This document shows, one piece after another, positions 50,407 to 61,309 of a stretch of 64,000 bases of DNA. A model generated the notes under the pieces. The model searched no databases. It worked only from the letters and a program-made list of their open reading frames with translations, and was not told the origin of the DNA. Each line of letters begins with the position of its first letter. Position 1 is the first letter of the stretch. The position numbers were made by a program, and so were the translations under genes. This stretch comes from Brachynemurus nebulosus (lineage: Eukaryota > Arthropoda > Insecta > Neuroptera > Myrmeleontidae): NCBI GenBank assembly GCA_035578155.1, contig JAPWDM010000001.1, positions 17,958,725 through 18,022,724 of the forward strand, read 5' to 3'.

Positions 50407-52115
50407 AGGAGCTATAAATGTGGTTTGGATTTTTAATTGAAATGCACAAGTCGGCTATATAGTTACAATGTTTTAAATTTTTTTTTTATGGGATGTCATG
50501 TTAAATTTAAAAAAGAAAATTTTTCAAATTGTCCCGAGAAGGCTCGAGTGTTATTTTACTCATAGTGTTATTTTACTCATAGGTGCGTGTAAAGATCGAT
50601 TTTCTGTACAGCTGTATGCAAAACATAGCTTATCAAGATAGTATTTTGTACAATAAATTGTAGTCGTAGATAAAAGCAGTTTAAACATTCTAAATTTACA
50701 GTAGAATTATTTTTTATTTCTTTGTAAAAACTTCTGATAATGCGCTACCTCCTGTATTTTTTTTTAAATTTTTCGTATGGGTGGAAAGAGTTAAAAAATT
50801 ATGGAATTTATTAAAAATCATTAATAAATTCCCGATTTCATTAAAAATTATAATTTTTTAAATTTTTTCTAATATATAATATTTCACCCTCTTACACTCA
50901 TACGAAAATTTTGAAAAAAATACCCGAGTTTGTGTATTATTAGAGGTTTTTTCACAAAAAAATTTCGTTAGCGTGTCAGGACATATAAATGAAAACCTTT
51001 TTTTTTTCTAAAAATGAAATAATCATATTATTTTTTTTCTATTCAAAAACTGGCGTATAGATTTTATAATATAATAGTACTTTACCTTAACTAACACATA
51101 ATTATGTTATCGCAACTAATTGAATGGTATTTAAAGCCATTAACACGTTCATTCGATTACACCTTATAAAAAAAAAAATTTAGCTCTAAATGCGTTTGGG
51201 GCTGCTAACCTGATGGTTACCACGCTATGCTTTTTGACTTTTGTTTGACTTTATAGAAGTAGTAAAATTTTTTCAATATAGTTATTTTTAGCTTATTTTC
51301 CAATGTTTTAAGAGCCACTCATATTTTCACCAAACACAAATGCACTTTTATTATAAACAAAATTCCAATATTAAAAACAAAAATGGTAAAAGAGCTGCAA
51401 TATAATTATTATGATACTTTAATACGATGTTTTAATACGATTTCCCATCTCAGAGAATTTCCATATATCAAGTGGTATAGTTCTTGTGCTTACTCGTTTG
51501 TAGTAAGTATTAAGCATGTGGAAGACATATGTATGAAAAGATTTATAAAACGTTATTTCAGAAAAGAGATATACGAACGCTACGAATGTTTTACTAGAGC
51601 GTCATACTACTTAGCATTGTGAAGGTTTTAACTGTTTTAACGAGTACACATAAATATAAGTTTTCTGAAGTCAAATAAAGTCAAGAATAATAATATTTTG
51701 TGGCATTCAAAGCGCACTCGAGAACTTCGATAATACCTCATCCAAACTTCTTGTGTATTTAGATATTACGTACAAATATTCTTTCATATTTAGTGTGCAT
51801 TTCGACGGAAAAGGTAATTGTGCAATATATTCATTTTATCAACATGAAATATGTTGTCTAAACTCGAACGCACAAGAAAAACAACTTCGTTTTCGAACAA
51901 TTTTATACTTGTATTTCAGTCCTCATAATATTCAAGTTTATTAAGGTATAAAACCAGTCATGTATCGTCTGAACGTGTCTGAACAGGGATTCAGTCTTCA
52001 AGAAGTTCAAATTTCAAAACTATATACCAAGTATTTCAGTAGTTTATTTTAAATCGAGTTACAGCAGAACTTCGATTAATCCATCACTTCATTATCCGTC
52101 ATGTTGTCTTTGGTA
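50403..52115. other. AT-rich DNA with an inverted repeat at 50737-50943
   Basis: Arms of about 60 bases around TTTTTCGTATGGGTGGAAAGAG and its near complement CTCTTACACTCATACGAAAA form a 207-bp MITE-like palindrome without a clear target duplication. GTGTTATTTTACTCATA is tandemly doubled at 50549-50582. A GGTAACCATCAGGTTAGCAG word on the minus strand near 51210 resembles a Pol III A-box region, but no B box follows. The two plus-strand frames of 60-80 codons are unassigned. Confidence 0.45.
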
Positions 52116-52442
52116 GGGTAGACCGGGGCATGTTGACACAATTTATAGTTTTTGGTTATTCTAATTTTTTGTATTACAACTATTTATATATTTTTATACT
52201 CAATTATAACTTGATTGTTAAGCTTTATTTTGACGCTTACGAAGAGCTTCCTACTATTATACTTTTTTAGATACTCAGCTTATTTTTGAGTGATGTCACC
52301 TGTGTAAACATGCCGCTTTTGGGGGGCATGTTTACACAGTACCTGGGATAAGTTTATACATTTCTAAAACGAAAAAAATTAATAACTGTACTTAATAACT
52401 GTAAAAAACACAAATAAATATATGAATCGGTTTTATTAACAA

Positions 52443-52445
52443 AAA

Positions 52446-52476
<31 letters not shown>

Positions 52477-52481
52477 ACAAA
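52443..52481. repeat. (AAAT)n microsatellite
   Basis: About nine ATAA units followed by ACAAATAAAAC, inside the pogo-like element. Confidence 0.9.
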
Positions 52482-52620
52482 TAAAACAATAATAATAATA
52501 AAACTCTAAATATTAAAAAGCATAAAATAACGATAAATTGACAATTAATATACAAATTAGTATTAAAATTCAAAATTGCTTTCACAGTTCACTCATACAA
52601 GAAAAACAGTTTCAAAAAAC

Positions 52621-53016
52621 CTACAGTTATCATGTGTCTATCTCTTACACTTTATGCATTGTATCCAGTATGCACCAGGTTTAGAATTTCTGAATGGTTT
52701 CAAGCAGTAGGTATATACAAGCACAGTTCTCATCGTCATTTTCATTATCCGATTCACAAGAAACGTCACCTTTTGGTTTTGTAATTTTTACTTTTTTTGT
52801 GTTTTTATCTTTTCAGAGCAAAACAATTTTTTAGTTCCGTTTTTTCCTTATTCTTGAAAATATCTTTCTTTATCGTTTCTTCCTGCTTTTACCAGTTCTT
52901 TTTCTTGAATCTGCTTTCTCAAATGGTCCCACATCTTCTGGCGTTGAAAAAAAACCTAATACCTGATGTTTCGACGATGGGTCCGATGGGACGGAGCACA
53001 TTCGGAAGAAAGCGTT
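52621..53016 (-). pseudogene. Pogo/Tigger-type transposase C-terminal remnant
   Basis: Read on the minus strand, one frame gives GFFSTPEDVGPFEKADSRKR and then GKSRKKR, matching the (F)TPE(D/Q)V.P.PKA..RK....RKK segment that follows the DDE domain in insect pogo-like transposases. Further on, KPGAYWIQCIKCKR, a stop, then THDNC gives the W.QC..C..W.H..C zinc motif at the end of these proteins. Frames change and stops intervene. The catalytic domain is absent. The family match is from memory. Confidence 0.65.
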
Positions 53017-53438
53017 GATAAATCAACAAATAAAACACGACTTTAAGAATGTGTAAACATATCCCATGCGCCTTGTGTAAACTTGCCCCTTTGGCATATT
53101 TTCAACAAAATATAACCTATAAATCTTTCTGAGATTAGCATCTAACATACTATCTTAAAATAGCCGTAAAAGAACGGCCTAACAAGATTCTCCATTATGA
53201 ATTGTAAAGATCTAATAGTATAATTACTATTCACACTAACATAGTAGTGTAAAAATTTACTCATTTCAAGAAAAAAATCACAAATTCTGCTCTACGTTGT
53301 TTGTTACTAATAGTACTGGTTGCAAACTGACGTACTTGCAAATGACAGTTTAAGTAACTTGTTTGGCTTGACAAGTGCTGCGATCCGATCAACGGTTTGT
53401 CAGCTATAAGGATTGTGTAAACTTATCCCTGTCTACCC

Positions 53439-54478
53439 TACTGGGTATATGGTTAAACCTAGTTTCCAAACGCATACATAATCCCATAGAAAAATAAATA
53501 TTTTGCTAAAATAAAGAATATGATTATATTTGCTTTATTAATTAAAATATGTAAATGTTATTATATATTGTTTCATCAAGTAAAAAAATCTATAATTACC
53601 AATTAAATAATCAATTAAAATTTTTTATTTATTTTTTTTTTTTAATGTAGCCGATTGCTCTAACGTCTGGACCCCTATTAATGAAATATCTTATTAATCA
53701 GGTAAGTGAGATAAAGGTATTCTCTTTTCGTTATCTTTAGAAATTCTTTCTAAAAAGGGCGGTCAGTAAGAAAATTAGGTCCGATTCATATATGGATAAA
53801 TCTAGGCAGTACTTTGTGATTCGTTCGTTTAAATTAAAAATTCTGCTTTAAAGTGGTTTGCTTAATTTTTAGTCTACTAAAGTTTATTAGGAAGTATTAC
53901 TAACCAATTCCGCAACTAACTTCTAACAAATCAAAACAAATTATTTCACATTTTATAAGCATAGCAGAGTATTCAAATAATTTTGAACTGTAAAACCACA
54001 TTTTCGTTATCTCATGGTAAATACTTCTGGTATCATAGTATCAAAATGTTTCACACCATTTAAAACAAAACATAATAAATTTTCAAATCTTCCTCAATGC
54101 ATCGGTTGGCTGCTTATGTTCCTTTTCTTGCCTGTTTCTCTCTACTTTGTTCATTAATATTCCTATAGTACCCACCTACCTATATTTGCCGGTTGCTGTT
54201 ACTTGCCGGTAGATATACCTACTTGCTATCTTATAAATAAAAGAACATATGCACTTCTGTTGCTGCGGAAATGTTTCCTAAAACTTTTATAATTTTCATA
54301 ATAAACTATAGTATTTATGTTTACCAGAAATTAATGTATACATTTACATAAAATACCAGGATTAATGGTAAATTAAGTAGATAGGAAAGTAATCAATAAA
54401 ATGCAGAAAGTTCTAAACAATAACTGACGAACCGTAAAAGAAAACTACCTTGTATACCATTTTAAAAGTTTTATAGTA
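53439..54478. other. AT-rich DNA with no recognisable feature
   Basis: No gene or shared repeat is supported. Confidence 0.35.
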
Positions 54479-55003
54479 CACCAATGCCTCAATTTGCGTC
54501 GTGGTTACGTTCCAAACAAAACACGACGCAAATTGAAACGACGCAAAGTGAATTATGATTTTCTATAGCAAACCATGTAAAGATCGAAGATAGGTTTCAG
54601 GGTAACGAAAATACTACTTTTTAAAAAGAAAATTGAACAAAGTAAATATTTAAAAAACAAAAACAAAATAAAATTTTATTACATACATACAAAAAAAAAA
54701 AAAAACAAATTCAATTAAAACAAAATAAAATAATCAATTAATTTATAAAAACAAAGTAAAACTAAATCACTGTCTGATGAGTCCATAGTGGCTGTTGTCG
54801 TAAGTCGGCTTTCTTTCACAAAAAATTGGTACAATGTTTGCGTTTGTCCAAAAAATTTCGAAAAAAAAAAAAATTAAAGACTTGAACTCAAAACAACACA
54901 ACTTCGAAAACCTAACGACGCACAGTGAAAATTAGTGCTAATTCAGCAGCGACGCAATTTCGAAAAAAACGTAAACCGAAATGACGCAAAGCGAGGTATT
55001 GGT
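54479..55003. mobile_element. TA-flanked TIR element (phrase: CGACGCAAA)
   Basis: The ends CACCAATGCCTCAATTTGCG and inverted CACCAATACCTCGCTTTGCG are flanked by TA (54477-54478, 55004-55005). CGACGCAAA/CGACGCAAT or the inverse recurs at about 54496, 54523, 54539, 54916, 54951 and 54982. The 525-bp element has no coding remnant. It is the smallest of the set. Confidence 0.8.
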
Positions 55004-55705
55004 GTATTATAAGTAGTGTTGTAACAAATATAATTTTTGAAAAATTGATACATTCTTATATAATCAGGAAATTGGTCTAAACTCATACATATCTCTTTTA
55101 TACCATTAAACATATTTTATTAATTTTTAAAAAGTATAAGACTATTTCGGTGCATCTACCATAGCATAAATTTCTCTTTAACTCTTAAATTTTGAAAATT
55201 TCACCACATTCTTTCATTGCCAAATGGTCAGACCTGCCGAGTCGTTAGTACGTTGTTCTTTACGAGTGGCTCTGCCAATAAAGATTTTCTACCGTTTAAC
55301 AAGTTCAAGTGAATCAGAATTGCAGATCATTTCAGTAACATTTTCTTAGATTCACGTCATAAATTGGAGGTAATTGTAAATTTGGAAGTTTAAAGTATAA
55401 GAAATAGTGATGTGGGTGGCATCTGTTACACATAAGGAAGTTTTGTATGACTATAAAGTAGAATTTCCCCTAGAATTTATAAAGAAAATAATATCCAGCC
55501 TTTTCGCCGTAAATGTATTAAGAAAATATCAGTATGTATCACAGACCAATGAACACTATTATATTATACTACTAGATAAAGCGTAAAGCCAGTTTTCTTG
55601 AGGCAGGTAACCAGGTGAGATGGGTGAGATTTAAGGAATGTAATGTATTGTGCATTTTTGAGCAAACGCGAACATAATTATTACAGGACAGAATTTATAT
55701 ACGTA
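55004..55705. other. AT-rich DNA with a SINE-tail-like box
   Basis: AGTGATGTGGGTGGCATCTGTTAC at 55404-55427 resembles the SINE tails near 9630 and 26800, but no tRNA-like head is seen upstream. No gene. Confidence 0.4.
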
Positions 55706-57284
55706 CACTCAGAGAAATGGATATAGTAAAATTAGCGATATGGTCATGTTTAGAAATATTTATTTGGACTAACTATAAAATAGTCTGTAGAATTAAATAT
55801 ATTTTCAGTTCAATAATATTGTTTGCTCCAAATACTAGACATGAAATAATTGAATTATATGTTTAAACTACCTATATGTTTGGTTGAGTATGCTATATAA
55901 TATGATTGAAATTGAAGCATTGACGACCTGGATGCAACAACCATTAAAATTTATCGACTAACAATATAAAAACGTTAAATGAACTATATTAATTTACCAA
56001 CAATACATATAAGTTTGTATTAACTTATACAGATTGTCAAAGTTTGTTGGCTTTTGATCACGTTATATTGCAGCGGCCATTTTATTTTATTGTTTGTTTG
56101 ATATCGTTTGTGTTAAGACGTTTACAGGTTAAAATTAAAATTAATAAAAATATTTTATATATAAAATGTTTCTGACTTTTTAAGAAAGGTACGTGACCAT
56201 TTCTAAATAAATTTATATATTTTATTTTACTCTTTTGACTTATCTTTACAGTTGCAATTTCAACAAAAAAATTTTCGTGAAATGAATGATGCAGAGCTGA
56301 GAGCATTAATTGTCAGAGATTGAAAATTTGCTAAAATGGAGTCATCAGAACGGATACTTATCTATTCTTTTAGGTATATGAATATTTTTTTAAAATTTTT
56401 TCTTTTTTAGGACAATATTTAAATATTTACACAAAATGAGGTTAACTGCATTCAAGTTTCAGGCACTTAAAAGCAATAATAAATTTTTACCTGTTTAATT
56501 ATTAACATGTATTTAAACATAATTGTTAAAATTAATTTTTTGTTACTTTTTATCTTTTTTCTTTTAGGCAACCGCTAATAGTGAAGTTTTTATGGTGAAT
56601 TTGCATTAACCCTAATCAAGACGCTCTGATTTAAACATTACCTTAAGAGGAGGAAGTATTCCAGATCGAGTTACAAATAATTGCAAATATTTTGAAGATA
56701 ATTAAGTACATTTACGTTTGAAAAGGCTTTTCTGCACATGCTTAAACAAAATGAATATTATTTATATTGTGTTTGTTCGTGATTTTTTAAAATAAATACT
56801 GGTATTTTCAATGAAAATGAATAAATTACGACTTTTCTATTTTTATTGCTTATTTTACTTACATAATTTAAGCATGTCATCTTTTTTATTAAGTGTTATT
56901 ACAGGTTATGGATAGTCGATAGGTAAGTATATTAAATAGTTTTCTAAATTAAAGTATATAATTAAAATAATGATTTTTATTGATTAATTTAATTAACTGA
57001 TAATGGTAATTTAATAATATAGATTTATTTCTTCAACATGATAATATTGTTAAATCGTATATATTGTATAGCTGATTTAACTAAAATTGTGTGTTGTGAC
57101 AACGATTTAGTATGAACGAAATAACTAAATTAAAATGATTAAATTAACAATTTCCATATGTTAATACAACAATGTAATTCCAAAAATTTCATATTGTTTC
57201 TAGAAACAAATGATTTCGTTGCTCATATAGGACAATACAATTTGGTTGGCAGGACACATATTTGATGTGTAATTTCTCTGAGTG
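55706..57284. mobile_element. TA-flanked element with CACTCAGAGAAAT ends
   Basis: CACTCAGAGAAAT (55706) and its exact inverse ATTTCTCTGAGTG (to 57284) are each flanked by TA (55704-55705, 57285-57286), with a symmetrical ACG/CGT beyond. The tips resemble those at 7218 and 19345 (CACTCTAAGAAAAAA). The 1579-bp interior has no recognised protein, but it has several splice-like signals, for instance TTATTACAG before 56905 and AGGTAAGT at 56921-56928. Confidence 0.65.
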
Positions 57285-57286
57285 TA

Positions 57287-57842
57287 CGTATTATGAAAAT
57301 AAAGCGAATATCACTTTATTTCTTTCAGAATTTTGCAATTTCAAAATTTGCAAAATTTTATTATCAATATTATATTTCGACAATAATTATTTGAAAATGT
57401 TACTGCGGGTACCATCGATTATTGCATTGATTTTAATATTACAAAATACTATTTGGTCGTATCCTAGTCATATCTGTCTGCCTCAATGGAGAAGATTCGT
57501 ACTGTGGATAATGTAATATGTAGTTATATTTAACTAAAATATAGACCAAAAGCTGGTGAAAATTTTTTGAAATACGTTAACAAATAATAGAGAAATAGAA
57601 AATCAAAGTTTAACGCGGAATGATTGATTTCCGATTCACTTGTAACGTCAAATATCCGCACAATTGGACATCGAGTGTTTTTTATATAATATTTTTTAAA
57701 TTAAATTATGTTAAATTGCCATGGATTTAATATTTAAAAAAAAAATTTTTTTATTACTCATGCGGGAGAAGTACTAACTTGGCGCACACATTTTTGTACG
57801 CAAAATAGCTGTTTGCCCACTGTACTCTTCCCACATACGTTT
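57287..57842. other. AT-rich DNA with no recognisable feature
   Basis: No gene or repeat supported. Confidence 0.35.
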
Positions 57843-57874
57843 TTGCGTGCGGAAAGTAAACTTTCCGCACGCAA
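57843..57874. repeat. Perfect 32-base palindrome
   Basis: TTGCGTGCGGAAAGT, two bases, then its exact complement ACTTTCCGCACGCAA. Its GC content is well above the surroundings. Confidence 0.9.
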
Positions 57875-58101
57875 ATTGACAATAAAACACGCAAAGTCGC
57901 CTCTTGATTTTTCATTTAATAAATATTTCATAATTATTTCTATAGAAACCACCAAGTAATTTAAACACTGTTAAATTCAGAAAAAAAAAACGAACACTCA
58001 AAAATATTACTTTAAAAAGTAATAAAAATGTCAAACATAGTAATAATAATAGAAAAAAGTATGTGAAATTCCTAATAAAAAATCGTATGTGCAACTCGTG
58101 C

Positions 58102-58190
58102 GGGATTGTCGATTGCCCACTCAAGCGAATGAGCGCACTCACTAAGTTCGTGCGCTCAACTTCGCTTTCGTGGGCAATCGACAATTTCCC
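58102..58190. repeat. 89-base hairpin with GC-rich arms
   Basis: GGGATTGTCGATTGCCCAC and GAATGAGCGCAC on the left pair with GTGCGCTCAACTTCG and GTGGGCAATCGACAATTTCCC on the right around about 11 bases. The arms are markedly GC-richer than the flanks. Likely the core of a small palindromic element. Confidence 0.8.
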
Positions 58191-58621
58191 GAACTTATTG
58201 CACAATATACTATTGTTTTATATATTTATCAAAGTTCAAAAGTTCAAAAATGACATTTTAAAATGTCAAAATATTGAATTTGTAAAAGATAAAAATTTCA
58301 AAATCGTCATATCCGTATTAATTAACGTAGGTACCTATTCACCAGCATTATAAATGTTTATTAAAAAAGATTCCTCGCTCTATTTGTAAGCCCGTAGCAA
58401 AGATAACGTCACACATCTGTATTAGATGAAATAGAACTCTCTGTGTAAAGTGCAACTTTCAAGTCCCATAACTTTGCTAGTCGTTGAGATATCTTAATTT
58501 TGCTTTTAGGTATACTTTTGTTTGATTTTTTTTTTGTTTTGTTTTTCTTCTGTTGATTAGGTGCGCAACAGCTTAGGTTATATGTACCGTTGTAGTGTAG
58601 ATACTATTGTAGCTACTATCT
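58191..58621. other. AT-rich DNA, possible SINE body
   Basis: If the tRNA-like segment at 58622-58693 heads a minus-strand SINE, this stretch would be its body. It includes ATGGGACTTGAAAGTTGCAC and a terminal A/T-rich region on that strand. Confidence 0.35.
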
Positions 58622-58693
58622 CCCCCGGTTGGTTTCGAACTCACGATCTACCAGACAAGAAGTGGAATTGCTAACCACTGTACCAACTCGGGG
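58622..58693 (-). mobile_element. tRNA-like segment, probably a SINE head
   Basis: On the minus strand the 72 bases have CCCCG...CGGGG terminal pairing, an A-box-like TTGGTACAGTGGTTAGCA and a perfect-looking B box AGTTCGAAACC at tRNA-like spacing. The T-stem pairs badly, and the anticodon stem has only three good pairs, so it is not a functional tRNA. Unrelated to the SINE at 26770. No second copy is in the window. Confidence 0.6.
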
Positions 58694-59435
58694 TCTGATT
58701 TTGTTTTAATTTTTATTTTCACCCATAAAAAAAAAATTGGTAAACTTCTCCATTATAAATTGATATAGTTAGTCTATATAATATATAATATTATGTGCAT
58801 TGGTCTGTGGTATGTCTATATGTATTATATTTTCAAAATATTAATATTGTAGAGCAAAATAAAATTGAAAACACTAATCCAAATAACGGCTTTTAGTTGA
58901 TTTGCATTTAATAACTATTAGCAAATGTTTGAAAATCGATTAACCAAAAATTTTCGAGAAAATTAAAATGATAAAGCATGCTCTATTTCGATCAGAAAAA
59001 TAAAAAACCTAATTAAAATTCACTTAAAAATTTTATGTGTATTTATTGTATATCAAGACAAAACAAAATAATCGATTTTATGTCAAAACGTATTTTTGAA
59101 TACGAGCACAACAGAAAAAATATGTTATTTATAATTAAATAACCGAACGGTGAAATATACGACATATGTTACAAATTATCATAACGCATAAAACCCGGTA
59201 ACGATAACGTAAAAAGACTTCGAACTGACTCCCGTACATTGGGATTTGATTATGCTCACGTATTTCTATATATGTATACGTGGGTATTGGTACAGAATGA
59301 ATCAAATTTTGATAATTTCCTATAATTTATGTATACCTCTAAATTGTGTTTACTTGTAGTCAATAGGTCTCAAGTTAATTACCAGATGAGCTGTTTATGT
59401 TTCCATGTACTATATTAAATAAATAGAATTATAAT
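58694..59435. other. AT-rich DNA with no recognisable feature
   Basis: No gene or repeat supported. Confidence 0.35.
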
Positions 59436-60371
59436 GGGCGGGAGAGATGCCGCACATTTTGAAAACACTTGATAATTCTTAAAGTATGCATTTAATTTAT
59501 TTGAAATTTGGTACACAATAAATGTAAACATTGTTTTTTAAAATTATTTATAAATAATTTTAAATTTTGAGTCATAAAGGATTCATATTTAACATTTTTG
59601 TAGAGCCTGCAAAGCGGCGTCTCTCCCACACCTATGGGAGAAATGCCGTATCACAGAGAGTGAGACACCGCATAGTTTATATTAAAAATTTTGTATTTTA
59701 CACACATCTCCGTACACGATGCATGCCATATGTAACCATTTTTGGCACTTTATACATCTTAACCAGTCAACTTTTTTTCTTTCTGAGTGCTTTTCAAAAC
59801 ATTCAATATACAGCCAATCATCATTATTTTCGTTATCTTCACTAATATGAGGGCTCTTCCTGATCCATTAGTGGATCTTTTATATTTACGTGGCATAATT
59901 TATAGTCCAAAAAAATTGCATAATCAAGGTATATGAGTCTATGTTTTTAACATGTAATATGATGCGGTATCTATACCTACTTTAAATGCGGCATTTCTCC
60001 TTTTTGTTGGGATAGATGCCACATGTTGCTATAGCAAGCATAGTGCGGGATTCCAAACTAAAATTTTATACAGTACTTTTAAAATATACCTAAATAAATA
60101 ACAAAACTCGTTTTCATTAAAACAATGAAATATACATTCTTAAATTCTAATGAATGAAATGCTTGATAAAATATTATGTTAAAAAACTTACTTTTCAATA
60201 ATAAAAAGTTGGATAATTACTAAACTGATGGACTAATCATAAATGTTACCATATACAGCTTAAATAAGTAACTTATTTTAAACATATAATCCGTTAATAG
60301 CACTATCTATCAATCAACGGACGAACTATGGCTACTGCGGCATCTCTGCCGACGCGGCATCTCTCCCGCAC
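59436..60371 (-). mobile_element. Pogo-like deletion derivative (phrase: GCGGCATCTCTCC)
   Basis: GGGCGGGAGAGATGCCGCAC at the left and inverted GTGCGGGAGAGATGCCGC at the right form the TIR. The outermost bases have diverged: TA follows the right end (CTTACCC-TA), but the left TA is ambiguous. GCGGCAT(C/T)TCTCC or its inverse recurs at about 59617, 59634, 59961, 59990, 60006 and 60338. N- and C-terminal transposase scraps lie inside (59700-59896). Confidence 0.75.
59700..59896 (-). pseudogene. Pogo-type transposase: N-terminus fused out of frame to the C-terminus
   Basis: From 59896 on the minus strand the frame starts MPRKYKRSTNGSG, the usual start of many pogo/Tigger transposases (MPR.YKRKT..G). 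Within a few bases a different frame begins SEDNENNDDWLYIECF and continues to VDWLRCIKCQKWLHMAC, the terminal C...C..W..C..C..W.H..C zinc motif. The whole middle is missing, as expected of an internal-deletion derivative. Family assignment is from memory of motif patterns. Confidence 0.65.
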
Positions 60372-61309
60372 TTACCCTAGTAACTAGTAAATAAAAAATA
60401 CCGGTTGGTGTTAAAAAAACTATTTTAAAGGGAAAAACGTCCTCAAAAAGTCACAACTTTAAAATTTAGCCAATTTTTTGCAAATCGAAAATTCAGTTAT
60501 TACTACCACTGTCATAGTGCGACTTTAGCTCGGGATTATGATAGATATTTGTTGAATGCGAACGGAATTATCAAGAAAAAGTAACTTTTTTAACGAAAAT
60601 TCGCTATGTTATACAGGATTCTGTGACGGCAATATTTTGTATTTTCTGACTGGCGAGGTTTCTTTGGTAGTTGAGAAACCACAGTTCTCTAAACTAGAAC
60701 ATAATGTATAGTAAGTACAATGAAATTTTAGTATAATGAAATCAGCGTAAATTTGACTCATTCTGTACTAGATAGACATACATATATAGACCAGTATATA
60801 CAGACATTTACGTAATCCGTACGTTTGGTGCGTGCTGCGTGATGTTAACGACAATTTGTCAGATTAAATCAGAGATAACAGCACGCAAATGTAATACTAT
60901 GCGACAACCGTCCTAATACACACGTATATTGGACGGTATGATCAGAGATGTATTTATATGTACCTATATAGTTGGAGTCCATATACACAGTCGTAATATA
61001 AGGAGTAGCTAACTTTAGGACTTTATTCATTAGTACGAATTATGGACGTAGGAGTGAGTCCTGTCGGTCCTTTTCGTTATCATTTCGTTTATTTGTACAT
61101 AAAAAAATCATATCCTGGCTGTAGTAACACTATCTAGCTGGTTATCTATTTATGGTACTTATGGCGCAGGTATGGTATAGTTAGAGTCAGGTAATTGAAA
61201 ATATACCTTACATGTGGGTACCTTTTAATAGAGCCGTAAAACAACGTAAAGATAAAAATGTTTTGGAAAAATTTAAATGGAGAATTTTATTCAAGTAGTT
61301 CTTGTATAG
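60372..61309. other. AT-rich DNA with a family B box
   Basis: AAAATTCGCTATGTTATACA and GATTCTGTGACGG at 60597-60635 match the box at 29325-29365. No gene is seen in the remainder. Confidence 0.4.

Larger units (their letters stand above)
52116..53438 (-). mobile_element. Pogo-like deletion derivative (phrase: GTGTAAACATGCCCC)
   Basis: The ends GGGTAGACCGGGGCATGTTG and inverted GGGTAGACAGGGATAAGTTT share the first twelve bases but one; TA flanks both (52114-52115, 53439-53440). GTGTAAACATGCC/GTGTAAACTTGCCCC and inverses recur at about 52309, 52325, 53048, 53081 and 53413. A minus-strand transposase C-terminal remnant lies within (52621-53016). Confidence 0.8.

Noticed and set aside
51190..51240. 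SINE A-box-like word on the minus strand
   Set aside because: No B box at the required distance and no second copy in the window.
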